The translations under genes and the position numbers were made by a program. A stretch of DNA of 64,000 nt. It comes from Paraburkholderia sp. CNPSo 3272 (GTDB lineage: Bacteria > Pseudomonadota > Gammaproteobacteria > Burkholderiales > Burkholderiaceae). The DNA lies in the NCBI RefSeq assembly GCF_024206495.1, contig NZ_JAMBPQ010000018.1, positions 62,001 to 126,000 on the forward strand, written 5' to 3'. The notes under the pieces are model-generated. The model was not told the DNA's origin, made no database searches, and saw only the letters and a program-made list of their open reading frames with translations. Below, piece after piece: positions 50,308 through 58,811 of this stretch (positions within the stretch are counted from its first letter, which is position 1; each line of letters begins with the position of its first letter).

Positions 50308-51767
50308 TATCGCGTCTCCCCCTGGTTCGGACCCGATTCTTCCGAGACCCATTTCATGAATCGGTGGATCGGGAACATGCCGTCATGGGGGTAGCCACCA
50401 ACGCCGTCCGAAATCGATTCGCCCAAAGCGACCATGCGCTGCACGCCTGCGCACGCAAGGGCGTCGCGCACCTCGGTTACCCGATGCGGCGGATAGATAC
50501 CGACGGTCTGCGTCGCGACAGTCGCGTAGCGAGCCCCGTCGCGCAAGCTGCCCACGGGAATGACGTTGACGGTCTTGCAGATCGGATGGAAGTCAACCAT
50601 TTCGTCCGAGCGCACGACGAGACCCTTGCCGTCGTAGCCGCCGAACACGCGATAAAGCGGCTCCATTTCACGCAGCACGTCGACGGCTTCGCGAATGTCG
50701 CTCGGCACCAGCGGACCCTGGCCATCGCCATAACGGTAGTCGTCGCCGAGTGCGAGAGCGAGTTGCTCGCAGTAGCGGTCGGCGTCATCTTCGTCGCCTT
50801 CGATGAACTGATAGCGGCTTGCATTGCACGCATCCTGGTTGAACGACAGCACATCGGCGGCGCCCGCACGCGCGACCTCACGCAGAACCGCGTCGGAAAT
50901 GAAGGCCTCGCGGCCAATAAGGGAGATGGACACCTTGGGGTCGAAGGCAACCAGTTCCAGACCCGGCCCGGCGTAGCGCATGACGTGGCGTACCGCGCTA
51001 TCGCCGCCCCAAACGACGATTTTGTCGAAATACTGCGGGCGATAAAGAATGGACTCGACGTTCTCGTCACCTCCGCGCCAGTAGGCGGCGGAAAAAGACT
51101 GCGTGACGGGATGGTTCGGATCGATTTCGGCCATCGTGCGCAGAATCGCGGTGGCGGTAAACAGGTCGTTCGACGGTAGCTTGAGCAGGTGCACGCCTTT
51201 CGTCAGCGCGGCGCGCATCACGGTCATGGCCGCAACCATCGGCGAGTTGCCCGCCAGAATGTGAACGAGCCTCGGCGGGAAGGCGCGCAGACGGCTAGGG
51301 CGGCCGCGCAGCGTGCGTTCTACCCAGCCGTCGACGAGCCTCGCGTCGCCAAGGCTCACACGCAACTCGTCTTCGATTACCTCGCGCAAAAACAGGTTAG
51401 GTATATCCCGATAGCAGTTCTCGAGGATCCGGCGTCCCAGGGGACTAACCTTGATCATCGATTCGAGTGCGGCCTGCATGAGCGGATTGACGTCGAGATG
51501 CAGGCGGGGACCGAGCTCGACGAGGAAATCAATAATCTGCTCGACGGGCACATCGAACGCAGGACCCGATTCCGCACGCGGCCAGACGAGGTCATCCAGT
51601 TCGATTTTGGGCGTGCAGAAACCCTGACCGAGATCTCGCGATACGTGCTTGATCGCATTTCCGGTGATCATACGGCCACGGTAGACATGCGCAACCGGCA
51701 GCGGCGCGGAAGCCGACGCTTGCGTCGATGTCTCGGCCGGTCTTGCGGTTGTTTCGGTGTGCTCCAT
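50307..51767 (-). CDS. LuxC-like acyl-CoA/acyl-protein reductase
   Basis: 486 residues, close to LuxC length, with a 25-residue Thr/Ala/Ser-rich head. VHILAGNSPMVAAMTVMRAA near 170 binds nicotinamide cofactor, KVSISLIGREAFI near 280 leads to the active-site loop FNQDACNASRYQF with C314 as the thioester-forming cysteine, and PICKTVNVIPV follows near 395. It reduces an acyl thioester to the aldehyde with NAD(P)H. No luxA or luxB is present, so it does not serve bioluminescence here. GGAG precedes the ATG. Confidence 0.9.
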   Translation of the reverse strand: MEHTETTARPAETSTQASASAPLPVAHVYRGRMITGNAIKHVSRDLGQGFCTPKIELDDLVWPRAESGPAFDVPVEQIIDFLVELGPRLHLDVNPLMQAALESMIKVSPLGRRILENCYRDIPNLFLREVIEDELRVSLGDARLVDGWVERTLRGRPSRLRAFPPRLVHILAGNSPMVAAMTVMRAALTKGVHLLKLPSNDLFTATAILRTMAEIDPNHPVTQSFSAAYWRGGDENVESILYRPQYFDKIVVWGGDSAVRHVMRYAGPGLELVAFDPKVSISLIGREAFISDAVLREVARAGAADVLSFNQDACNASRYQFIEGDEDDADRYCEQLALALGDDYRYGDGQGPLVPSDIREAVDVLREMEPLYRVFGGYDGKGLVVRSDEMVDFHPICKTVNVIPVGSLRDGARYATVATQTVGIYPPHRVTEVRDALACAGVQRMVALGESISDGVGGYPHDGMFPIHRFMKWVSEESGPNQGETR

Positions 51768-51843
51768 GAACTACTCCTTTTTCAATTGAGTCAAGCGCTG
51801 AGCCTGGCGGATTCGCCGCTTAGTTCGGGCATGCACTGGCCGC

Positions 51844-52341
51844 TCAGCTCAGGTTGACGATCATTCGCTCGAGAAGACGTTTGACGGTCGCGACTTCGTC
51901 CATCGTGAAGCCCTGAAGCTGGCGATTGCTCGTTTCCACGATGTGCGGCAGGGTCTCGTGCAGCAATCCACGGCCGTTTGCCGTCAATGCGAGTTCAATG
52001 CTGCGTCTATCGGAAATGCTTCGGATACGCTCGATCAATCCGCGCTTCTCGAGTGAATCGAGCTTCCGGGTCATTGCGCCGCTGTCCGCGAGAAGGATGC
52101 GGCACAGGGCGGTGGGCGTGCGGGCGCGCTCGTCGTAGAGCGCTTTCAGGATGCCCCACTGGAGAGCGGAAAGTCCGCTCGCGGCAAGCTTCCGGTCGAT
52201 TTCGCTGCCCAGCAGAAGGTGAACCAGATTCATCTTGAAGGCGACGCTTTCTTCGGTCCGGTATTCCTCCGGGCAGAGCATTCGTGCTGGTGCGGCACCG
52301 GCGAAGTCATGGGCCAGTGTGGGTGATTCAAGAAGATTCAT
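51844..52341 (-). CDS. MarR-family transcriptional regulator
   Basis: 165 residues from the ATG at 52341 (AGG 6 nt upstream); the open frame is longer but only this start gives a MarR-sized protein. The winged helix is LSALQWGILKALYDE then TALCRILLADSGAMTRKLDS and LEKRGLIERIRSISDRRSIE. It is the first gene of the (-) strand operon, 76 nt ahead of the LuxC-like gene. MarR proteins usually repress their own operon and are released by the hydrophobic substrate. The gap to the divergent kinase has CAACTAT at 52377-52383. Confidence 0.92.
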   Translation of the reverse strand: MNLLESPTLAHDFAGAAPARMLCPEEYRTEESVAFKMNLVHLLLGSEIDRKLAASGLSALQWGILKALYDERARTPTALCRILLADSGAMTRKLDSLEKRGLIERIRSISDRRSIELALTANGRGLLHETLPHIVETSNRQLQGFTMDEVATVKRLLERMIVNLS

Positions 52342-52524
52342 CAGGTACCTGCCAAATAAGTATCTGCATCTGAAAGCAACTATATGCACGGCATTCAAAA
52401 TATGCAACGCTCGACGAGGTGTGGTTTTCCCCATGTTGCGGTCGAACGACTCGGTGCGCGACGATGCCGCACGCGTCTTGCGTATTTCAATCGCCAGGGG
52501 GAAATCTTGTCTGCACTTGCTGTG

Positions 52525-53607
52525 ATGAGTGACATGGCGTTGCCGGTCACGGTGGAAGGAGTGACCGCACAGTGGCTGACGTCGGCGCTTGCGTTTCGCT
52601 TCGCGGGCGTGGAAGTGACTTCGTGCAGCCACGTAGCTGTGCTGCCTGGAACGTCGACGAAAGTGCGCGTGGCGCTCGAGTACAACGATGTGGGCAGGGA
52701 AATGGCGCTGCCTTCGCGCATGATCGTAAAAGGTGGCTTTCAGGATCACAGCGAGTCAATGAAGGATATGTACCGCAACGAAATGCGGTTCTATCGTGAC
52801 GTCTCGCCATTCATAAATATGAACGTGCCGAAATGCTTCTATGCGGGCGCGGACCCCGATCAATGGCAATCTGTCGTCGTGATGGAAGACCTCGAGCAGC
52901 GCGGGGCTCGCTTTTGCAGGGCGCAGCGAGCGCAACACTACGAAGAGATGGTGCGGCGTCTGAGTGCGATGGCGCGCTATCACGCGCAGACCTGGAACAG
53001 CGCCGAATTTGAAACGGGCGGCCGCTTTGAGTGGGTGGGGGAGCGCTTTTCCGACTGGTCGCTGGAATATCAGAATCGCTATCTGGAGCCGGATGTGTGG
53101 GCCCACTACGTCTCGCTCCCCCGAGGAGCCGCCGTTAGCCGATACCTGCACGATCGTGAATGGATGGTAGCGGCGCTCGCAGACATTGCCAGCCAGCACA
53201 AAGGCAAGCCCGTGTGTCTCATTCACGGCGACACGCACCTGGGCAACTTGTTCGTTGAACCAGACGGAACGCCAGGTTTTTTCGATGCTCAGGTAAGCCG
53301 GGCGCCGTGGAGCCTGGAGGTGGCCTATCACATAGGCTGCGCGCTGGATATCGAAGACCGTCGCATGTGGGAGCGGCCGTTGCTCGAACACTATTTACTG
53401 CAGTTGGCAGCTGGCGGAGTCGAGGCGCCGTCGTTCGACGAGGCTTGGGAAGACTATCGGCGCGATCTCGCATACGGCTACTTTATCTTCGCCATCAACG
53501 AGACACGCTTCCAGACGGAGGCGGTGAACACGGCCTACGCGGCGCGCTTTGGCGCGGCATTGATGGATCACCGCAGAGTAGGTCCAGGTGATCGTACAGG
53601 TCGATAA
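52525..53607 (+). CDS. Aminoglycoside-phosphotransferase-fold kinase (EcKinase/DUF1679-like)
   Basis: 360 residues from ATG 52525. A TTG at 52507 has the better ribosome site (AGGGGGA) and may be the true start, adding 6 residues. The kinase catalytic loop is LIHGDTHLGNLFV near 235 and the metal-binding Asp is in GFFDAQVSRAPWS near 254. VVVMEDLEQRGARF near 115 is the hinge. Family members phosphorylate aminoglycosides, choline-like or hydroxylated hydrophobic molecules such as ecdysteroids. In a catabolic cluster a phosphorylated alcohol as activation or storage form is possible. Confidence 0.85.
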   Translation: MSDMALPVTVEGVTAQWLTSALAFRFAGVEVTSCSHVAVLPGTSTKVRVALEYNDVGREMALPSRMIVKGGFQDHSESMKDMYRNEMRFYRDVSPFINMNVPKCFYAGADPDQWQSVVVMEDLEQRGARFCRAQRAQHYEEMVRRLSAMARYHAQTWNSAEFETGGRFEWVGERFSDWSLEYQNRYLEPDVWAHYVSLPRGAAVSRYLHDREWMVAALADIASQHKGKPVCLIHGDTHLGNLFVEPDGTPGFFDAQVSRAPWSLEVAYHIGCALDIEDRRMWERPLLEHYLLQLAAGGVEAPSFDEAWEDYRRDLAYGYFIFAINETRFQTEAVNTAYAARFGAALMDHRRVGPGDRTGR

Positions 53608-53634
53608 TACAACTATGCGTTGCATTATCGACCT
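53598..53634. promoter_or_regulatory. Long inverted repeat overlapping the kinase stop codon
   Basis: Perfect 11-bp arms AGGTCGATAAT and ATTATCGACCT enclose, after one A/C mismatch, a further CAAC/GTTG stem and a TATGC loop. The kinase stop TAA lies inside the left arm. The inner part resembles the element at 37492-37514. No T-run follows, so it may be an operator for the SDR at 53750 rather than a terminator. Confidence 0.55.
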
Positions 53635-53749
53635 CATGAGACTAAGCTTGCTCGAAAATGCGACTCCAGCGCGCGTATGGATAGCCGTCCCGGGCACGTA
53701 AACGCGCGAATGCTTTGAGTGGCGAGCGACTACATCATTCGACTACAGC

Positions 53750-54568
53750 ATGCCTTCTCCGAAAGTCTTTTATCAGCGTTTGAGCGGCAAGATCGCGATC
53801 GTCACCGGCGCGGGGTCACTCGGGCAAGGTTACGGCACGGGCAAGGCCATCGCCTGTCTTTTTGCGGCTGAGGGCGCGTCCGTATGCCTTGTCGATCAGC
53901 AGCACGAGAGGGCTGCCGAGACGCTCGCATTGATTACCGAGTCCGGCGGTGCAGGGTTCGTTTGTACGGGTGACATCACGGACGCTGCGGTGTGCACGCG
54001 CATCGTCGAAGAGACCGTTGAGCGATATGGTGGCCTGGATATACTCGTGAACAACGTCGGAATTTCAGGTGCGCCGGGACGATTGCAGGATATCGACGAG
54101 GCGTCGTGGGACCGCGTGATGGATGTGAACCTCAAGAGCGCGTTCCTGATGAGTCGCAGTGCAGTGCCAAAGATCGTGGCGCGTGGAGGCGGGGCAATCG
54201 TCAATATCAGTTCGGTTGCTGGCATACGCAGTCACGGGTCAGCTGCGTACGGTTCATCGAAGGCAGGCATGGTTGCGTTCACGCGAGAGCTAGCGGTGAT
54301 GTACGGCCGTGATCATGTGCGCGCCAACGCCATCGCGCCGGGGCACATCTTTACACCCATGGTGCAGAGCATGCTCAACGAAAAGGCGCGCGAGCGGCGC
54401 CGCAAGATCGCACCGCTTCCACTGGAAGGAGACGCGTGGGACGTTGCGTCCGCCGCGCTGTTTCTCGCCAGCGATGAGTCGCGGTTTGTCACCGGCACAT
54501 GCCTGCCAGTGGATGGCGGCGTGACGGAGGTTGCGGCCCTCGCCGCTTACGATCTCGTTGGACAGTAG
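53750..54568 (+). CDS. Short-chain dehydrogenase/reductase
   Basis: 272 residues. VTGAGSLGQGYGTGKAIA near 19 is a lengthened glycine motif, NNVGISGAPGRLQDI replaces NNAG, ISSVAGIRSHG holds the Ser and AAYGSSKAGMVAFTREL the Tyr and Lys. LPVDGGVTEV is at the end. It is the last gene before a 700-bp gene-free stretch. The role is unknown; dehydrogenation of a cluster alcohol is likely. Confidence 0.9.
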   Translation: MPSPKVFYQRLSGKIAIVTGAGSLGQGYGTGKAIACLFAAEGASVCLVDQQHERAAETLALITESGGAGFVCTGDITDAAVCTRIVEETVERYGGLDILVNNVGISGAPGRLQDIDEASWDRVMDVNLKSAFLMSRSAVPKIVARGGGAIVNISSVAGIRSHGSAAYGSSKAGMVAFTRELAVMYGRDHVRANAIAPGHIFTPMVQSMLNEKARERRRKIAPLPLEGDAWDVASAALFLASDESRFVTGTCLPVDGGVTEVAALAAYDLVGQ

Positions 54569-55276
54569 TCGGGGCATGCGCGCTGGGCGCGCGCCGTTTT
54601 ATTGTGTTGGTTTGCGCGCGGTTTTTTCTGGTCACTTGCGTTGCCACCTGTATGGCGCTGACCCAAGTTGTAGAGTTATCGACCACGTCTTGTCACCCAC
54701 GGCTTGTTACGTGCATTTATACGGAACGGACCGGGTGGCGTCCAGCCATTGCAGCACTCACGCCTGCACCTTCGCCGGCCCGGTCTATGTTCCCCTGCCA
54801 GGTTGAGTTGACCCGGCCTGCGCCGCATGTCTTTTTGCCAGCGCGATCGCTCGCCTGCAGCAGTCGCCGAAGTGAATTTCCTGCGCACTCTCCGTACAAA
54901 CACCTGGTGGAATCGAATGCTTTACCAGCAAGGTAAATTCCAGGCGCTCGACATGAGCAGATCACTCACGTAAAACGCAGATGCGGTCGATGAGGGCCGT
55001 ATATTTCACGAGGGTAAGTTTGCCGCTTGAAGTTAGGACTATCGAATAGAAAAAACTCGACACTGGGTCGTCGATTGCCCGAGAAGCGATTGCGGTTGGA
55101 AAGGGTGTGCTTTTGCCACCGTCTTGCGTTCATATTGTTATACGACATTCATTTATGTATACTCCTCGCCTGCCACCTACGGGAGATGCTGGAAGCGATT
55201 CCCGTGGTGGCGGCGCCCTCGACGGGCGAGAGTCCAACGAGCATGGCGACATTACGAGGCCAGGGAGAAAGTGGGG
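54569..55276. other. Gene-free stretch of about 700 bp
   Basis: I see no convincing gene; the open frames here have low-complexity Arg/Ser/Pro-rich translations. It contains TTTACC-AGCAA-GGTAAA (54921-54937), TTATCGACC at 54677-54685 (also at 3107-3115 and 53625-53633), and a possible promoter at 55136-55163. Base composition is somewhat more AT-rich toward 55000-55170. Confidence 0.7.
55136..55163 (+). promoter_or_regulatory. Possible promoter for the ETF-QO gene
   Basis: TTGTTA (55136-55141), 16-nt spacer and TATACT (55158-55163) in AT-rich sequence about 114 nt upstream of the ETF-QO start. Confidence 0.35.
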
Positions 55277-56944
55277 ATGGCGGAGGGGAATCAGCAAGGG
55301 CATGGCCCACGCGAGTCGATGGAATACGACGTGGTGATCGTCGGTGGCGGTCCCGCCGGGCTGTCTGCCGCGATCCGCCTGAAGCAGCTGGCCGCGGAAA
55401 AAGGCGCTGAAATCGGTGTCTGCGTGCTGGAGAAAGGCTCGGAAATCGGGGCGCATATCCTCTCGGGCGCGGTCATGGATCCGCGTGCCCTGAACGAACT
55501 GATGCCGGACTGGAAAGAGCAAGGCGCGCCGCTTAACGTGCCCGTGACCGAGGACAAGTTCCTTTTTCTTTCTGAAACGGGGGCTAAGGCTGTGCCGAAC
55601 TGGGCACTGCCCGACAACTTCAAGAACCACGGCAACTACGTCATCAGCCTCGCCAACGTCACGCGCTGGCTGGGCCAGCAGGCCGAGGCGCTGGGCGTGG
55701 AAATCTTCCCCGGCTTTCCGGCTGCCGAAGTGCTCTACAACGACGACGGTTCCGTGAAGGGCGTCGCCACCGGCAACATGGGTCTCGGCAAGGACGGCGA
55801 GCCCACCGAGAACTTCCAGCTCGGCATGGAGCTGCACGCCAAGTACACGCTGTTCTGCGAAGGCTGCCGCGGGCATCTGGGCCGTCAGCTGAACGAGAAG
55901 TTCAAGCTCGGCAAGGATTCGGATCCGCAGGTCTACGGCATCGGCATCAAGGAACTGTGGGAGATCGATCCCACGAAGCACCAGCCCGGTCTCGTAATCC
56001 ACACCGCCGGGTGGCCTCTCGAATCCGATACGTACGGCGGCTCGTTCCTGTACCACATCGACAACAACCAGGTGATGGTGGGCTTCGTCGTGGGTCTGGC
56101 GTACCAGAACCCGTATCTCTCGCCGTTCGAGGAATTCCAGCGTTACAAGACGCACCCGGAAATCCGCAAGTACCTCGAAGGCGGCAAGCGCGTCTCGTAT
56201 GGCGCGCGCGCGATCACGGCCGGCGGCCTGATGTCGCTGCCCAAGCTGGTGTTCCCGGGCGGCGCGCTCGTGGGCGACGACGCGGGCTTTTTGAACGCCT
56301 CGCGCATCAAGGGCAGCCACGCGGCGATCAAGACCGGCATGCTGGCAGCCGATGCGGCGTTCGAAGCCGTGCAGGCAGGCCGCCAGAGCGACGAGCTCGC
56401 GGCCTATCCGGAAGCGTTCAGGCAGTCGTGGCTCTACACGGAGCTGTACAAGGCGCGCAACTTCAAGCAGTGGATGAGCAAGGGCCTGTACCTGGGCACG
56501 CTGATGGTGGGCATCGAGCAGAAGCTGCTGGGCGGCAACGTGCCGTGGACACTGCACCACCAGCATCGCGATCACGAAATGCTCAAGCCCGCTTCGCAGT
56601 GCAAGCCCATCGAGTATCCGAAGCCCGACGGCAAGCTCACGTTCGATCGGCTCTCCTCAGTGTTCATCTCGAACACGAACCACGAAGAGAACCAGCCGGC
56701 GCATCTCACGCTCAAGGACGCGAGCGTGCCTGTCGACATCAACCTTCAAACGTATGCAGGACCCGAGGCGCGCTTCTGCCCCGCAGGCGTCTACGAGTTC
56801 GTGAGAGACGATCAAGAAGATCGCCTGCAGATCAACGCGCAGAACTGCGTGCACTGCAAGACCTGCGATATCAAGGACCCGACGCAGAACATTATATGGG
56901 TCACGCCGGAAGGCGGCGGCGGCCCGAACTATCCGAACATGTAA
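55277..56944 (+). CDS. Electron transfer flavoprotein-ubiquinone oxidoreductase
   Basis: 555 residues from ATG 55277 (GGGAG 9 nt upstream); a second ATG at 55319 begins MEYDVVIVGGGPAGLSAA. The FAD site is that GGGPAG motif; the ubiquinone domain and a membrane-surface helix follow. The C-terminal [4Fe-4S] binding region has CPAGVYEFV near 501 and INAQNCVHCKTCDIKDPTQN near 520, giving four cysteines. It takes electrons from ETF and reduces ubiquinone at the inner membrane. With etfBA at 1322-3006 it completes the electron path for the dehydrogenases of this island. Confidence 0.96.
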   Translation: MAEGNQQGHGPRESMEYDVVIVGGGPAGLSAAIRLKQLAAEKGAEIGVCVLEKGSEIGAHILSGAVMDPRALNELMPDWKEQGAPLNVPVTEDKFLFLSETGAKAVPNWALPDNFKNHGNYVISLANVTRWLGQQAEALGVEIFPGFPAAEVLYNDDGSVKGVATGNMGLGKDGEPTENFQLGMELHAKYTLFCEGCRGHLGRQLNEKFKLGKDSDPQVYGIGIKELWEIDPTKHQPGLVIHTAGWPLESDTYGGSFLYHIDNNQVMVGFVVGLAYQNPYLSPFEEFQRYKTHPEIRKYLEGGKRVSYGARAITAGGLMSLPKLVFPGGALVGDDAGFLNASRIKGSHAAIKTGMLAADAAFEAVQAGRQSDELAAYPEAFRQSWLYTELYKARNFKQWMSKGLYLGTLMVGIEQKLLGGNVPWTLHHQHRDHEMLKPASQCKPIEYPKPDGKLTFDRLSSVFISNTNHEENQPAHLTLKDASVPVDINLQTYAGPEARFCPAGVYEFVRDDQEDRLQINAQNCVHCKTCDIKDPTQNIIWVTPEGGGGPNYPNM

Positions 56945-56979
56945 GCAGTACGAGTTAAGTCTCAGAGGCAAGATCCAGC

Positions 56980-57816
56980 ATGAAACTGATTCGGTCTGTC
57001 GAGGAACTGCGAGCTCAATTGCGCGGGCAAAACCGCACGGCCTTCGTGCCGACGATGGGCAATCTGCACGAAGGGCATCTGTCGCTGATCCGTCTCGCAC
57101 GACAGCATGGAGATCCTGTCATTACCAGCATTTTCGTGAATCCGCTGCAGTTTGGACCGGGTGAAGACTTCGAGCGTTATCCCAGAACGCTCGAGGCGGA
57201 CCTGAAGAAGCTGCAGAAGGAGAATGTCTACGTCGTCTTCGCCCCTACGGAACGGGACCTCTTTCCGCAGCCGCAAGAATATCGCGTGCAGCCTCCTGGT
57301 GGGCTTGGCGACATGCTCGAGGGAGAGTTCCGGCCGGGCTTCTTTCAAGGCGTTTGCACAGTCGTAATGAAGTTGCTGTTATGCGCGCAGCCGCGCGTGA
57401 CGGTGTTTGGAAAAAAGGACTATCAACAGCTGATGATTGTTCGCGAAATGTGCAAGCAGTTCGCGATGCCCACGGATGTCGTGGCCGGCGAAACCATCCG
57501 CGACATAGACGGACTTGCGCTGTCCTCTCGCAATCGCTTCCTGACGCCGGAGCAACGCGTGGAGGCCCCTACGCTATATCGGCTCCTGAGCCGCGTGCGG
57601 GACGACATTTTGAGCGGTCGACAGGATATCCAGCGAATCGAACGGCGCGTGTTCTCAACGCTGATCGATCGCGGCTGGAAACCCGATTACATCTCGGTCC
57701 GAAAGCAGGCCGACTTACGCTCTCCAATGGAGTCGGATGTCGTCGATCGAAAGCTCGTCGTGCTCGCGGCAGCGCGCCTCGGCAGCACACGCCTTATTGA
57801 CAACCTTGAGATTTGA
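56980..57816 (+). CDS. panC: Pantothenate synthetase
   Basis: 278 residues, normal length. FVPTMGNLHEGHLSLIRLA near 22 is the HxGH-type nucleotide motif, TSIFVNPLQFGPGEDFERYP near 50 the pantoate site, VFGKKDYQQLMIVREM near 145 and LALSSRNRFL near 179 are conserved. It joins pantoate and beta-alanine with ATP to make pantothenate, the CoA precursor. It starts 35 nt after ETF-QO. In most Burkholderiales panC is near other pantothenate genes, so this is probably an extra copy raising CoA supply. Confidence 0.95.
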   Translation: MKLIRSVEELRAQLRGQNRTAFVPTMGNLHEGHLSLIRLARQHGDPVITSIFVNPLQFGPGEDFERYPRTLEADLKKLQKENVYVVFAPTERDLFPQPQEYRVQPPGGLGDMLEGEFRPGFFQGVCTVVMKLLLCAQPRVTVFGKKDYQQLMIVREMCKQFAMPTDVVAGETIRDIDGLALSSRNRFLTPEQRVEAPTLYRLLSRVRDDILSGRQDIQRIERRVFSTLIDRGWKPDYISVRKQADLRSPMESDVVDRKLVVLAAARLGSTRLIDNLEI

Positions 57817-57912
57817 ACCCTTGATGCTACGCCTTGCCACGGTTACTCGAGGATAGGGCGAGAGCGCAACTCGAAGGCGCACCCTGCGCCTGCCTGACAT
57901 TGGCGTTTCGTT

Positions 57913-58722
57913 ATGACTGAACCAGCAATTCATTACGACGGCTCTCGTAGGCAATCGGTGCTTGTGACGGGAGCCGGCCGGCGAATCGGTCGCTCCCTCG
58001 CTTTTGGCTTTGCCAAGCGAGGATGGGACGTTGCCTTGCACTATCACCAGTCGAAGCGCGAAGCGCAAGAGGTTGTCGATCAGATCGCGGCGCGAGGCGG
58101 AAGCGCAATTTCCCTTTGCGCGGATCTTTCGAACGAGCAACAGGTGAGGCAGCTTGTGCCCGCTTGTGTGCAAGCATTCGGACGACTCGATTGCGTCCTG
58201 AATTGCGCCTCGCGGTTTGAGGAGGATACGGCACAGACCTTTACTTACGATCTCCTGCTGGCGCTCATGAAGATCAACGTCGCTGCGCCGCTGGCTTTGG
58301 CGCGCGGACTCTACGACGCGATACCGGACTGTGCAGTTGCCGACGAGGCGCGGCGCGGCGTCGTTGTCAACGTTCTGGACCAGAAGCTTTACAACATGAA
58401 TCCAGACTACCTCTCTTATACCTTGACGAAAGCAGCGCTGGCGAATGCAACGATAGCGCTTGCACAGGCGCTAGCGCCGAAGGTCAGAGTGGTCGGATTG
58501 GCTCCAGGACTTACGCTTGTCTCGGGTGATCAAACGCAAGAGCAGTTTGAGACGGCTCACCGAATGACCCCGCTTCGGCGCGGCTCGCGGCTCGAAGACA
58601 TCGTCGATGCAGCTGTCTATCTTGCCGAGGCCCGCGGAGTGACAGGGACGACCTTGGTCGTCGACGGAGGTCAACATCTTGTATCTAGCCAGCGCGACGT
58701 GATGTTCGCGAAATTTGAGTAG
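57913..58722 (+). CDS. FolM/PTR1-like SDR (pteridine reductase-like)
   Basis: 269 residues. VLVTGAGRRIGRSLA near 17 has the TGxxRRIG signature of pteridine reductases and dihydromonapterin reductase. The Asn of NNAG is replaced (NCASRFEED). LDQKLYNMNPDYLSYTLTKA near 155 holds the DxxK region and YxxxK. It may reduce a pterin or folate; a ring-carbonyl substrate is also possible because SDR specificity drifts. It lies 96 nt after panC on the same strand. Confidence 0.85.
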   Translation: MTEPAIHYDGSRRQSVLVTGAGRRIGRSLAFGFAKRGWDVALHYHQSKREAQEVVDQIAARGGSAISLCADLSNEQQVRQLVPACVQAFGRLDCVLNCASRFEEDTAQTFTYDLLLALMKINVAAPLALARGLYDAIPDCAVADEARRGVVVNVLDQKLYNMNPDYLSYTLTKAALANATIALAQALAPKVRVVGLAPGLTLVSGDQTQEQFETAHRMTPLRRGSRLEDIVDAAVYLAEARGVTGTTLVVDGGQHLVSSQRDVMFAKFE

Positions 58723-58811
58723 GCGCGCGGGACAAGGCCTCACATCTCGCGGCGAAGAGGACGGATAGCGGCGCAGCGCGACCAGAGAACGCGTAGAAGA
58801 CCGGAGGGGAG

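Noticed and set aside
46637..51767. Bioluminescence operon
   Set aside because: LuxC- and LuxE-like genes are present but there is no luxA, luxB or luxD; the context is catabolic.
54499..54965. Open frames of 75-145 codons in the 700-bp gap
   Set aside because: Translations are low complexity, overlap each other on both strands and lack good ribosome sites; I treat the region as non-coding.
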